From: Bacteroides sp. UBA7333
Lineage (GTDB): Bacteria; Bacteroidota; Bacteroidia; Bacteroidales; Bacteroidaceae
DNA length: 23,804 nucleotides
Assembly (NCBI GenBank): GCA_002471195.1
Contig: DKPN01000065.1
Coordinates: forward strand, 1-23,804
Direction of reading: 5' to 3'
Below the pieces are notes generated by a model. It saw only the letters and a list, made by a program, of their open reading frames with translations. It did not search any database and was not told the DNA's origin. This document shows positions 14,850 to 23,112 of the stretch, piece by piece. The first letter of the stretch is position 1, and every line of letters starts with the position of its first letter. Both the position numbers and the translations under genes were made by a program.

Positions 14850-16931
14850 ATGTACAATATAATTCAATTGAACGACAAGAACCTGTCGGAATTGCAAGCC
14901 ATTGCAAAAGATTTAGGTATCAAAAAACCTGAATCTTTTAAGAAAGAAGAGCTTGTATACAAAATACTTGACGAACAAGCCATTGCCGGAGCTACCCGTA
15001 AAATTGCGGCTGACAAACTAAAAGAAGAACGCAAAGAAGAGAAGAAAAAACAGTCGAAAGCTACCCCTAAAAAGGAAGAGAAAAAAGCTACGCCGGCTCA
15101 AACCAAAGATGATACTAAGCCTACAAATAACGCAAAGCCTAAAGTATCGAACAAAAAAGAGCAAAACTTGCCAACCGAAACTACAGAGGTAGCAAAAGAA
15201 CCAGCGCAAGCCGAAGCTAAAGTAACGCCTTATGCTACTCCAAAAAAGAAAACAACTCGCGCTAAAAAAGACAATAACAAGGAAGAAGCTGAAAAAACAG
15301 CAGCAACCCATGAAGATATAACTTCTGAAAAAAACAATGTTCAACCAGAAGTAAAACAAGATAATAAGCCTAAAAAGAAAGATCAAAAAGCAGTCAATAA
15401 ACCTAAAATTGAACCATCTGCCGAACTTGATAAAGAAAAAGAACTTCCGGTTATCGACGAATTTATTCCAATCGAAGATCTTCCTTCGGATAAAGTTGAA
15501 TTGCCAAGCGAATTGCTAGGAAAGTTCGAATCGACAAAAACAGATAATGCAGTGGCGCCACAAGCTAAAAACGAACCTGTAGCAAACCATCGTCCACGCA
15601 TTAATCGCCCGATGATTAACAATAATAACCAAAATGCGAATAACGCCGGCAATCAGCCCAAGGTAAACCACCCACAACCACAGGCTCAACCTCACGTTCA
15701 ACCACAACCTCAACGTGCTCCTCAAAAACCAATTCAACAAAATCCAGCTGAAAACAATGCACATCCTGTACAAGAGAGAAGAAATGTTGAAAAAGAGAAA
15801 CCATATGAGTTTGATGATATTTTAACAGGAACCGGCGTATTAGAAATCATGCAAGATGGATACGGTTTTCTACGTTCATCTGATTATAACTATCTTTCGT
15901 CGCCCGATGATATTTATGTATCGCAATCGCAAATTAAGCTTTTCGGCTTAAAAACAGGCGATGTTGTAGAAGGCGTTATTCGTCCACCAAAAGAAGGCGA
16001 AAAATACTTTCCACTCGTTAAGGTTTTCAAAATCAATGGCCGCGATGCAGCATTCGTAAGAGACAGAGTTCCTTTCGATCATTTGACACCTCTCTTCCCC
16101 GAAGAAAAGTTTAAACTATGCAAAGGAGGATATTCTGATTCTATGTCGGCAAGAGTAGTCGATCTATTCTCACCAATCGGCAAAGGACAACGTGCACTCA
16201 TCGTAGCACAACCAAAAACCGGTAAAACCATCATGATGAAAGAAATTGCGAATGCTATCGCAGCCAATCATCCCGAAGTATACATGATGATGCTTTTGAT
16301 TGATGAACGCCCCGAAGAGGTGACCGACATGGCACGTAGTGTGAATGCAGAAGTAATTGCTTCTACCTTTGACGAACCTGCCGAAAGACATGTAAAAATA
16401 GCAGGTATCGTTTTGGAAAAAGCAAAACGCTTGGTTGAATGCGGACATGACGTTGTGATATTCCTTGACTCTATTACTCGCTTGGCACGTGCATACAATA
16501 CAGTATCACCTGCATCGGGCAAAGTATTATCGGGTGGTGTCGATGCAAATGCACTTCATAAGCCAAAACGTTTCTTTGGCGCTGCACGTAATATCGAAAA
16601 TGGTGGTTCGCTTACAATTATTGCAACCGCATTAATTGATACCGGATCGAAAATGGATGAGGTAATCTTTGAAGAGTTCAAAGGTACCGGCAATATGGAA
16701 CTTCAATTAGATCGCAATTTATCTAACAAACGTATCTTCCCAGCTGTCAACATTGTGGCTTCGAGTACACGTCGCGATGATCTGTTGTTAGACAAAACAA
16801 CACTCGACCGTATGTGGATATTACGCAAATATCTATCGGATATGAATCCTATTGAAGCAATGACATTTGTAAAGGATCGTTTAGAGAAAACGAAAGATAA
16901 TGATGAATTTTTAGTTAGCATGAATAGCTAA
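14850..16931 (+). CDS. rho: Transcription termination factor Rho with long disordered N-terminal insert
   Basis: Rho is a hexameric RNA helicase that ends transcription of untranslated RNA. This protein has 693 residues against about 420 in E. coli. Residues 1-45 are the Rho N-terminal (SAP-like) helix domain. Residues 50-320 are a low-complexity insert: first rich in Lys, Glu, Thr and Pro (50-195), then acidic (195-230), then rich in Asn, Gln, Pro and His (235-310). The core follows: the RNA-binding cold-shock domain (about 322-400, with MQDGYGFLRS), Walker A AQPKTGKT (453-460), Walker B VIFLD (536-540), the Q-loop region SGGVDANALHKPKRFFGAAR (561-580) and the R-loop KGTGNMEL (611-618). The insert is the type of disordered region shown in Bacteroides thetaiotaomicron Rho to drive phase separation. 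It is a one-gene unit with its own promoter and terminator. Confidence 0.97.
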   Translation: MYNIIQLNDKNLSELQAIAKDLGIKKPESFKKEELVYKILDEQAIAGATRKIAADKLKEERKEEKKKQSKATPKKEEKKATPAQTKDDTKPTNNAKPKVSNKKEQNLPTETTEVAKEPAQAEAKVTPYATPKKKTTRAKKDNNKEEAEKTAATHEDITSEKNNVQPEVKQDNKPKKKDQKAVNKPKIEPSAELDKEKELPVIDEFIPIEDLPSDKVELPSELLGKFESTKTDNAVAPQAKNEPVANHRPRINRPMINNNNQNANNAGNQPKVNHPQPQAQPHVQPQPQRAPQKPIQQNPAENNAHPVQERRNVEKEKPYEFDDILTGTGVLEIMQDGYGFLRSSDYNYLSSPDDIYVSQSQIKLFGLKTGDVVEGVIRPPKEGEKYFPLVKVFKINGRDAAFVRDRVPFDHLTPLFPEEKFKLCKGGYSDSMSARVVDLFSPIGKGQRALIVAQPKTGKTIMMKEIANAIAANHPEVYMMMLLIDERPEEVTDMARSVNAEVIASTFDEPAERHVKIAGIVLEKAKRLVECGHDVVIFLDSITRLARAYNTVSPASGKVLSGGVDANALHKPKRFFGAARNIENGGSLTIIATALIDTGSKMDEVIFEEFKGTGNMELQLDRNLSNKRIFPAVNIVASSTRRDDLLLDKTTLDRMWILRKYLSDMNPIEAMTFVKDRLEKTKDNDEFLVSMNS

Positions 16932-16952
16932 AAATATCCATACCCCAAATAG

Positions 16953-16999
16953 TAGTGCATAATAGATGATAAGCAGTTGTTTTTCATTATTATGCACTA
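16953..16999 (+). terminator. Intrinsic terminator of rho
   Basis: TAGTGCATAATA (16953-16964) pairs perfectly with TATTATGCACTA (16988-16999), a 12-bp stem with a 23-base loop, followed by TTTTTA. It begins 21 bases after the rho stop, so the rho gene itself ends in a Rho-independent signal. Confidence 0.8.
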
Positions 17000-17080
17000 T
17001 TTTTATATGGATATCTACAGATATTGACTTGAAATATAAATTGCTGAATAAAAAACATATAAAATATAGGAGTTTTTTAG

Positions 17081-17088
17081 TACATTTG
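17081..17088 (+). promoter_or_regulatory. -7 promoter element of ffh
   Basis: TACATTTG matches TAnnTTTG. The predicted start is near 17093, a leader of about 51 bases. No clear -33 TTTG was found. Confidence 0.6.
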
Positions 17089-17143
17089 CATTCATTTTTT
17101 GCCTCACAAAGGCTTCTTATAAGTAATAAGTAATTAAATAGAT

Positions 17144-18466
17144 ATGTTCGATAATTTAAGCGAAAGACTTGAAAGGTCGTTTAAAATCCTAAAAGGTGAA
17201 GGAAAAATCACCGAGATTAATGTTGCAGAAACCCTAAAAGATGTTCGTAAAGCTCTTTTAGATGCCGACGTTAACTACAAAGTTGCTAAAACTTTCACCG
17301 ACACAGTTAAAGAAAAAGCATTAGGTCAAAACGTGCTTACAGCGGTTAAACCGAGTCAGTTGATGGTCAAAATTGTTCACGATGAACTAACACAATTGAT
17401 GGGAGGCGAAACTGTTGATGTTAATCTTGATGGCAAACCTGCTGTTATCTTAATGTCAGGTCTTCAAGGATCGGGTAAAACAACCTTCTCTGGCAAATTA
17501 GCCAAAATGCTTAAAAGCAAAAAGAATCGTAAACCTCTTTTGGTTGCTTGCGACGTATACAGACCTGCCGCTATTGAACAGCTAAGAATATTGGCCGAAC
17601 AAATTGATGTGCCAATGTACTCGGAACCCGATAGCAAAAGTCCTGTACAAATTGCTAAAAATGCAATTCAAGAAGCGAAAGCGAAAGGTTATGACTTGGT
17701 AATTGTCGATACCGCCGGACGTTTGGCTGTTGACGAGGAGATGATGAACGAAATCACTGCCATCAAAGAAGCTATCAACCCGAACGAAATTCTTTTTGTT
17801 GTCGACTCAATGACCGGTCAGGATGCAGTTAACACTGCAAAAGAATTTAATGATCGTCTCGACTTTAATGGTGTGGTTTTAACGAAGCTTGATGGTGATA
17901 CCCGCGGTGGTGCCGCTTTATCTATCCGTTCGGTGGTAAACAAGCCGATCAAGTTTGTAGGTACAGGAGAAAAGCTCGACGCCATCGATCAATTCCATCC
18001 TTCACGTATGGCCGACCGTATATTGGGAATGGGAGATATCGTATCGCTTGTTGAACGTGCACAAGAGCAATATGATGAAGAAGAAGCAAAACGTCTTCAA
18101 AAGAAAATCGCTAAGAATCAATTCGACTTTAATGACTTTTTAAGCCAAATTGCTCAGATTAAAAAAATGGGTAATCTTAAAGACTTGGCAGCAATGATAC
18201 CAGGTGTAGGAAAAGCGATTAAAGATGTAGATATCGATGACAATGCATTCAAAAGCATTGAGGCTATTATTCATTCTATGACTCCCGACGAACGCAGTAA
18301 TCCTGAAATTTTAAACGGATCACGTCGTCAACGTATTGCTAAAGGCAGCGGAACTACGATTCAAGAAGTAAATCGTTTGTTGAAGCAATTTGATCAGACT
18401 CGTAAAATGATGAAGATGGTTACCGGTAGCAAAATGGGCAAAATGATGCCTAAAATTAAACGATAA
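17144..18466 (+). CDS. ffh: Signal recognition particle protein Ffh (SRP54)
   Basis: This SRP GTPase binds 4.5S RNA and signal sequences of nascent membrane proteins and docks with FtsY. It has 440 residues, full length. The N domain helices are residues 1-95. In the G domain, the P-loop GLQGSGKTTFSGKLA spans 106-120, DTAGR is at 189-193, TKLDGDTRGGAALS is at 247-260, and the CDVYRPAA element is at 136-143. The methionine-rich M domain (about 320-440) holds the SRP RNA-binding stretch NGSRRQRIAKGSGTTIQEVNRLLKQF (positions 386-411) and ends MGKMMPKIKR. The gene has its own promoter and terminator. Confidence 0.98.
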   Translation: MFDNLSERLERSFKILKGEGKITEINVAETLKDVRKALLDADVNYKVAKTFTDTVKEKALGQNVLTAVKPSQLMVKIVHDELTQLMGGETVDVNLDGKPAVILMSGLQGSGKTTFSGKLAKMLKSKKNRKPLLVACDVYRPAAIEQLRILAEQIDVPMYSEPDSKSPVQIAKNAIQEAKAKGYDLVIVDTAGRLAVDEEMMNEITAIKEAINPNEILFVVDSMTGQDAVNTAKEFNDRLDFNGVVLTKLDGDTRGGAALSIRSVVNKPIKFVGTGEKLDAIDQFHPSRMADRILGMGDIVSLVERAQEQYDEEEAKRLQKKIAKNQFDFNDFLSQIAQIKKMGNLKDLAAMIPGVGKAIKDVDIDDNAFKSIEAIIHSMTPDERSNPEILNGSRRQRIAKGSGTTIQEVNRLLKQFDQTRKMMKMVTGSKMGKMMPKIKR

Positions 18467-18484
18467 TCAGCAATGATATATTAT

Positions 18485-18523
18485 AAAGAGAGGATATAGG
18501 GCGACAACTTATGTCCTCTCTTT
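18485..18523 (+). terminator. Intrinsic terminator of ffh
   Basis: AAAGAGAGGA (18485-18494) pairs with TCCTCTCTTT (18514-18523). A U-G pair and AUA/UAU extend the stem to 14 pairs around an 11-base loop. TTTGACTTTT overlaps and follows it. Confidence 0.8.
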
Positions 18524-18544
18524 GACTTTTATACAACATGTTAA

Positions 18545-18576
18545 TTTGCTGATTCACACTAAATTTTATATATTTG
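18545..18576 (+). promoter_or_regulatory. Promoter of folD
   Basis: TTTG (18545-18548), 20 bases, then TATATTTG (18569-18576): a full match to the Bacteroidota consensus. The predicted start is near 18581, 23 bases before the ATG. Confidence 0.85.
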
Positions 18577-18603
18577 TTAATATCTAAATAAACATTTTTC
18601 AAT

Positions 18604-19485
18604 ATGACAATTATCGATGGTAAAGCTATTTCGGAACAGGTGAAAATAGAGATTGCAGCCGAAGTAGAACAAATCTTATCGGCAGGAGGCAAACGTCCTC
18701 ATTTAGCTGCTATATTAATAGGACATGATGGAGGTAGCGAAACCTATGTAGCAGCAAAAGTTAAAGCTTGCGAAGCATGTGGTTTTGAGTCTTCATTGAT
18801 CAGATACGAAAATGATATTACTGAAGATGAGTTATTGGCCAAAGTAAACGAACTCAATCAAGATCCAAATGTTGATGGCTTTATTGTGCAATTGCCGCTT
18901 CCAAAACATATATCCGAACAAAAAGTGATTGAAGCTATCGACTACCGAAAAGATGTAGATGGCTTTCATCCCATCAATGTTGGACGCATGTCAATAGGAC
19001 TTCCCTGCTATATATCGGCCACACCTAATGGAATCATCGAACTACTGAAAAGATATAATATCGAAACTTCAGGAAAAAAATGTGTTGTACTAGGCAGAAG
19101 CAATATCGTTGGTAAACCGATGGCATCACTAATGATGCAGAAATCTTATCCGGGAGATGCTACCGTAACGGTTTGTCATAGCCGTTCGAAAGATTTGATC
19201 AAAGAGTGCCAAGAGGCTGATATCTTAATCGCTGCATTAGGACAACCTAATTTTGTTACCGCCGATATGGTAAAAGAAGGTGCAGTTGTAATAGATGTAG
19301 GTACAACAAGAGTACCTGATGCAACTAAGAAATCGGGATTCAAACTTACAGGAGATGTTAAATATGACGAGGTTGCAAATAAATGCTCATTCATCACTCC
19401 CGTTCCGGGTGGCGTAGGTCCTATGACCATCGTTTCTTTAATGAAAAACACATTATTAGCAGGTAAAAAAGCTATTTATCAATAA
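18604..19485 (+). CDS. folD: Bifunctional methylenetetrahydrofolate dehydrogenase / methenyltetrahydrofolate cyclohydrolase
   Basis: FolD interconverts 5,10-methylene-, 5,10-methenyl- and 10-formyl-tetrahydrofolate with NADP+, feeding one-carbon units to purine and formyl-methionine synthesis. At 293 residues it is full length. The catalytic YxxxK is at Tyr48/Lys52 (ETYVAAKVKACE). DGFIVQLPLPKHI lies at about 90-102, and the signature KDVDGFHPINVGRM is at about 117-130. The dinucleotide-binding VVLGRSNIVGKPMASLM is near 161-177, and PVPGGVGPMTIVSLM is near 265-279. It is transcribed alone, from a strong promoter to a 19-bp terminator. Confidence 0.98.
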   Translation: MTIIDGKAISEQVKIEIAAEVEQILSAGGKRPHLAAILIGHDGGSETYVAAKVKACEACGFESSLIRYENDITEDELLAKVNELNQDPNVDGFIVQLPLPKHISEQKVIEAIDYRKDVDGFHPINVGRMSIGLPCYISATPNGIIELLKRYNIETSGKKCVVLGRSNIVGKPMASLMMQKSYPGDATVTVCHSRSKDLIKECQEADILIAALGQPNFVTADMVKEGAVVIDVGTTRVPDATKKSGFKLTGDVKYDEVANKCSFITPVPGGVGPMTIVSLMKNTLLAGKKAIYQ

Positions 19486-19489
19486 ACAT

Positions 19490-19534
19490 AAAGCAAGAAT
19501 TGATATTGAAATGATCAATATCAATTCTTGCTTT
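19490..19534 (+). terminator. Intrinsic terminator of folD, 19-bp perfect stem
   Basis: Bases 19490-19508 pair without mismatch with 19516-19534 around the loop AAATGAT, and a T-run follows. It begins 4 bases after the folD stop. The longest frame of the next gene would start inside this hairpin, at 19511, which argues against that start. Confidence 0.92.
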
Positions 19535-19564
19535 TTATTTTCTATTATAATATTTATTGCTTCT

Positions 19565-20683
19565 ATGAAATCATTGTTTGCACTACTATTATTGACTTTA
19601 TTTTCGAGTAACTCAATAAATTCTCAGCCAGCATACACTTCCATCCATTCACACGATTCTACACGGACGAAGAAAATCACCCTATTATTCGCTGGAGATT
19701 TAATGCAGCATCAAGCACAAATTGATGCTGCTAGAATAGGAAATGGATACGATTATTCTGACTGCTTTAAATATGTAAAGAATGAAATTGAGAAAGCTGA
19801 TGTGGCAATTGGTAATTTGGAGGTAACATTAGGCGGTAAACCCTACAGTGGATATCCCAATTTTAGTGCACCTGATGAATTTTTAGCGGCAATCAAGGAG
19901 GCTGGATTTGATATCATGCTCACTGCCAATAATCATTGCTTGGATAAGGGAAAAAAAGGCTTAGAACGAACAATAACAATGCTTGATTCACTATCTATAA
20001 ATTATCTTGGCACTTATAAAGATCAAAATGAAAGAGCTTCTAAATATCCATATATATTAAAACAAAACGGATTTAAAATTGCAATATTAAATTATACGTA
20101 TGGAACGAATGGTATTGAAGCTCGACATCCCAATATAGTCAATTATATTCAGAAAGATATAATTGAGCAAGATATCAATAATGCATTAAAACATCAGCCT
20201 GATGCTATTATTGCATGCATGCATTGGGGAGCAGAATATATTCATCAACCATCAAAAAGTCAATCAGACTTAGCCAATTGGCTATTATCAAAAGGGGTAA
20301 CACATATCATTGGATCGCATCCACATGTTTTACAACCTATGGAGCTAAGACATGACACAATTAACAATATAAAAAATGTAATTATTTATTCGCAGGGCAA
20401 CTTTATATCAAATATGTCAAAGCGAGCAACTGATGGAGGTGCCTTTATTAAACTCACTTTAGAGAAAGATTCTACTACTAGAGTTGCCAATTGTGAATAT
20501 AGTTTAGTATGGACAGGTCGACCTATCATCACCGGAAATAAAAATTTTGTATTATATCCCATAAATATATCACCAGACTCACTGAATGATAATTCGCGTA
20601 ACAAACTGAGTATCTTCGCTAAAGACTCAAGAAAACTTTTAAACGAAAAAAACATTGAAATAAAAGAGTATTTTTTTCAATAA
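19565..20683 (+). CDS. Exported CapA-family (PGA_cap) metallophosphatase-like protein
   Basis: This 372-residue protein belongs to the CapA/PgsA group, a calcineurin-like fold known from poly-gamma-glutamate capsule machinery but common in bacteria without that capsule. From the ATG at 19565 it has a Sec signal peptide (MKSLFALLLLTLF, cleavage near residues 20-22). Metal-site motifs follow in order: LFAGDLM (41-47), AIGNLEVTLGG (81-91), TANNHCLDKG (120-129), MHWGAEY (219-225), IIGSHPHVLQPME (248-260) and IIYSQGNFISN (273-283). All fit an intact two-metal site. The upstream ATG at 19511 lies inside the folD terminator. No capsule genes are nearby, so the substrate is unknown. I see no clear promoter in the 30-base gap after the terminator. 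Confidence 0.88.
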   Translation: MKSLFALLLLTLFSSNSINSQPAYTSIHSHDSTRTKKITLLFAGDLMQHQAQIDAARIGNGYDYSDCFKYVKNEIEKADVAIGNLEVTLGGKPYSGYPNFSAPDEFLAAIKEAGFDIMLTANNHCLDKGKKGLERTITMLDSLSINYLGTYKDQNERASKYPYILKQNGFKIAILNYTYGTNGIEARHPNIVNYIQKDIIEQDINNALKHQPDAIIACMHWGAEYIHQPSKSQSDLANWLLSKGVTHIIGSHPHVLQPMELRHDTINNIKNVIIYSQGNFISNMSKRATDGGAFIKLTLEKDSTTRVANCEYSLVWTGRPIITGNKNFVLYPINISPDSLNDNSRNKLSIFAKDSRKLLNEKNIEIKEYFFQ

Positions 20684-20698
20684 AAAACAAGCAAATAA

Positions 20699-20729
20699 TT
20701 TGGAGTTTAAAACAAAATACCTATCTTTG
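20699..20729 (+). promoter_or_regulatory. Promoter of tRNA-His
   Basis: TTTG (20699-20702), 19 bases, then TATCTTTG (20722-20729), a full consensus match. The predicted start is near 20734, about 30 bases before the tRNA. Confidence 0.88.
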
Positions 20730-20763
20730 CACTGCGTTAGAGAAATAACAACAACGCAAACAT

Positions 20764-20838
20764 GGTGGTTTTAGCTCAGTTGGTTAGAGCGTCTGATTGT
20801 GGTTCAGAAGGTCGTGGGTTCGAGCCCCATATTCCACC
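20764..20838 (+). tRNA. tRNA-His (anticodon GTG)
   Basis: A complete cloverleaf is visible: D arm GCTC/GAGC, anticodon arm TCTGA-TTGTGGT-TCAGA with anticodon GTG, variable loop AGGTC, T arm GTGGG-TTCGAGC-CCCAT. The histidine identity pair G-1 (20764) to C73 (20838) is present. The acceptor stem has five good pairs (GGTGG/CCACC), then U-U at positions 5:68 and 6:67, then a pair at 7:66. A full CCA end is not encoded (CAA follows C73), as is common in this phylum. Confidence 0.93.
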
Positions 20839-20844
20839 CAAATT

Positions 20845-20875
20845 AAATCCTGTAGGTTTTTAACTTACAGGATTT
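20845..20875 (+). terminator. Intrinsic terminator of tRNA-His
   Basis: AAATCCTGTA (20845-20854) pairs with TACAGGATTT (20866-20875), and GGTT/AACT extends it to 14 pairs with one G-U and a 3-base loop. A T-run ends the hairpin. Confidence 0.85.
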
Positions 20876-20887
20876 TTTGTATATTTA
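20857..20887 (+). promoter_or_regulatory. Possible weak promoter of the PspC-domain gene
   Basis: TTTT (20857-20860), 19 bases, then TATATTTA (20880-20887), each one base off consensus. It overlaps the tRNA terminator. The predicted start is about 30 bases before the ATG. Confidence 0.3.
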
Positions 20888-20921
20888 CACAATCATACAT
20901 ATCTACAAAAGACTCAATCTT

Positions 20922-21110
20922 ATGGAAAATAGAAAATTTACTCGTCCAAGATCTAATAGAATGATTGCCGGCGTATGTGCTGGTATTGCCAACTATTTTG
21001 GTTGGGATGTCACAATGGTAAGAGTGATATATGCACTTCTCAGTATCTTTACTGCATTTAGCGGGGTTCTTGTTTATATCATTCTTTGGATAGTCATTCC
21101 GGAACAATAA
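20922..21110 (+). CDS. Small PspC-domain membrane protein
   Basis: This 62-residue protein consists of a single PspC domain, the membrane module of the phage-shock/envelope-stress system. The signature RSNRMIAGVCAGIANYFGWD (about 10-29) is followed by one long hydrophobic helix (about 32-58, VRVIYALLSIFTAFSGVLVYIILWIVIP). Stand-alone PspC-like proteins are common in Bacteroidota and their partner is often unknown; no pspA or pspB lies here. The frame can be extended to a TTG at 20877, but that overlaps the candidate promoter, so the ATG at 20922 is used. It is probably a single-gene unit and shares a terminator with the convergent dnaX. Confidence 0.88.
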   Translation: MENRKFTRPRSNRMIAGVCAGIANYFGWDVTMVRVIYALLSIFTAFSGVLVYIILWIVIPEQ

Positions 21111-21148
21111 AAAAAGCCATTATTACATTAAAGTAATAATGGCTTTTT
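21111..21148. terminator. Bidirectional terminator between the PspC gene and dnaX
   Basis: AAAAAGCCATTATTAC (21111-21126) pairs perfectly with 21133-21148 around the 6-base loop ATTAAA. A-run and T-run flanks make it work on both strands. It starts directly after the PspC stop and 19 bases from the dnaX stop. Confidence 0.9.
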
Positions 21149-21166
21149 ATTTCTACTACATTATCT

Positions 21167-22972
21167 TTAATAGAAATCTAGTTTGAACTCTTCTTTAAGT
21201 TGCAACAAGACACTATTTTTATCTACTAGCACTTTAAATTTATCAATTCTACTTATTGGACGTACACCATCCTTATTTTGATTTACCACAATACTCATTG
21301 TAATATTACGATTCTTTAAGGCAGTACGCAAATAATTTAATAAAACAGAAGTCAAATCTTTAAAATCCTTTGCAACCATATCATTTTCAACTGTTATTTC
21401 AAAGGTTGTATTATCATCCAACAATACAGGCCTAATATTCTGCATAGACTTTGCTAAAGGATCCTGCTCTTTGGGCAACTGATTTGCATAAGACTTCCAG
21501 TAAAAATTTAAACTATTTTCATCAAATACTGCTTCTCCTTGATTCTCGTCCTTTACTATATTGGAGCTTAAATGGGTAGTAGTATCCTGTTGCTTATTAT
21601 TCGATTTTAAAGACACTCCACCAATAGATGAAAGCTTTTTAGCAACAACTTTCGTTGAGGCATTATTTCCTACATTAGAAGAATTTTCATTAGATTTTTT
21701 ATTGTAAGCAGACAAAGCATCAGCTGAAACTGAAACATGCGAATCGGCTGCATTATCATTTTTAGATTGTTGCGTATGAGCTACAGATACAGCCTGAGAT
21801 TGCTGAGCATTTTCAAGCTGTTTAAATATGGGTTTTAATATCTTAGTAGGGCCACGCCCACCACTCACATCACTATTCTCCTGGGTCAATTGTGCTACTT
21901 GAATTAATGTTAATTCAACTAAAAGACGTTTATTTTTACTTGCTCGATAATTTATATCACAATCGTTACATAACTTAATAGCCGAATAAAGGAATGGTAA
22001 AACACACTTTTGAGCTTGCTCAATATACCGCTCACGAATATTAGCCCCAACTTGCAAAAGCCCAACTGTTGAAACATCTTTACTCACCAACAAATCACGA
22101 AAATGTGAAGCTAATCCGATAATAAAATGACTACCTTCAAAACCATTTGATAAAATGTCATTAAAAAGAAGTAAAGACTCACTTATTCGATTAGCTACTA
22201 AACAATCTGTTAAACGAAAATAATATTCATAATCTAAAACATTAAGATTATCTATAACCCCCTTATAAGTGATATTTCCATTAGTAAAACTTACTATTTG
22301 GTCAAATATTGATAAGGCATCACGCATTCCACCATCAGCTTTAAGCGCTATTACATTCAATGCATCCGATTCTACATTTACACCTTCTGTTTTAGCAACA
22401 TAAGCCAAATGTTCAATCGTATCTTCTACACTAATTCTATTGAAATCATATATCTGACAACGCGATAAAATCGTGGGTAATATTTTATGTTTTTCAGTCG
22501 TAGCTAAAATAAAAATAGCATGATGAGGAGGCTCTTCTAAAGTTTTAAGAAAAGCATTAAATGCACTATTAGACAACATATGTACCTCATCAATAATAAA
22601 CACTTTATATTTACCTATTTGTGGAGGTATACGTACCTGTTCAACCAAAGACTTCATATCGTCAACTCCATTGTTGGAGGCAGCATCCAATTCATGAATA
22701 TTGTACGAGCGCTGTTCATTAAATGCCATACATGATTCACATTGATTGCATGCTTCACCTTCGGAATTGGGAGATAAACAGTTTATAGTTTTGGCAAAAA
22801 TCCGTGCACATGTAGTTTTACCAACACCACGGGGACCACAAAATAAATATGCATGAGCCAATCTATTTGAAGCTATTGCATTCTTTAGTGTTGTAGTCAA
22901 TGCACGTTGTCCTACTACCGAGTTGAAAGTTGATGGACGATATTTACGTGCCGATACAATATAGTTATTCAT
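21167..22972 (-). CDS. dnaX: DNA polymerase III subunits gamma/tau
   Basis: DnaX is the ATPase of the clamp loader that places the beta clamp on DNA and couples the replicase. This protein has 601 residues. Walker A GPRGVGKT is at 46-53, the zinc site uses Cys65, Cys75, Cys78 and Cys81, Walker B with DEVH is at 128-131, ATTEKHKILPTILSRC (157-172) contains the sensor and the SRC arginine finger, and the clamp-loader helical domain runs to about residue 370. From about 370 to 475 the sequence is a Ser/Asn/Gln-rich linker, and a C-terminal domain (about 475-601) may be tau-like. I see no A-AAA-AAG slip site, so programmed frameshifting is not indicated. It is divergent from ftsB. Confidence 0.95.
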   Translation of the reverse strand: MNNYIVSARKYRPSTFNSVVGQRALTTTLKNAIASNRLAHAYLFCGPRGVGKTTCARIFAKTINCLSPNSEGEACNQCESCMAFNEQRSYNIHELDAASNNGVDDMKSLVEQVRIPPQIGKYKVFIIDEVHMLSNSAFNAFLKTLEEPPHHAIFILATTEKHKILPTILSRCQIYDFNRISVEDTIEHLAYVAKTEGVNVESDALNVIALKADGGMRDALSIFDQIVSFTNGNITYKGVIDNLNVLDYEYYFRLTDCLVANRISESLLLFNDILSNGFEGSHFIIGLASHFRDLLVSKDVSTVGLLQVGANIRERYIEQAQKCVLPFLYSAIKLCNDCDINYRASKNKRLLVELTLIQVAQLTQENSDVSGGRGPTKILKPIFKQLENAQQSQAVSVAHTQQSKNDNAADSHVSVSADALSAYNKKSNENSSNVGNNASTKVVAKKLSSIGGVSLKSNNKQQDTTTHLSSNIVKDENQGEAVFDENSLNFYWKSYANQLPKEQDPLAKSMQNIRPVLLDDNTTFEITVENDMVAKDFKDLTSVLLNYLRTALKNRNITMSIVVNQNKDGVRPISRIDKFKVLVDKNSVLLQLKEEFKLDFY

Positions 22973-23003
22973 GATTTATTCGACTATTCAATTTGACTTT
23001 TTG

Positions 23004-23011
23004 CAAATGTA
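23004..23011 (-). promoter_or_regulatory. -7 promoter element of dnaX
   Basis: On the minus strand this is TACATTTG, matching TAnnTTTG. The predicted start is near 22999, a leader of about 27 bases. No good -33 element is seen at 19-20 bases. Confidence 0.6.
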
Positions 23012-23086
23012 CAAAAAAGTAATAGCAGCTGATATACAATATACAAGATTTTAGAATCTAGGTTACCTATTTTAAGTTATAAATTT

Positions 23087-23094
23087 TATCTTTG
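23087..23094 (+). promoter_or_regulatory. -7 promoter element of the ftsB-like gene
   Basis: TATCTTTG matches TAnnTTTG. The predicted start is near 23099, only about 14 bases before the ATG at 23113. The -33 element is weak. It rules out the TTG at 23092, which lies inside the element. Confidence 0.65.
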
Positions 23095-23112
23095 CAGGAG
23101 GATAAATTTACT

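Noticed and set aside
15018..15804. Several minus-strand frames opposite the N-terminal part of rho
   Set aside because: They are shadows of the Lys/Glu/Gln/Asn-rich coding sequence, giving Phe/Leu/Cys-rich translations without any motif.
21167..22972. Programmed frameshift producing a short gamma form of DnaX
   Set aside because: No A-AAA-AAG type slip site with a following hairpin was seen in the linker region.
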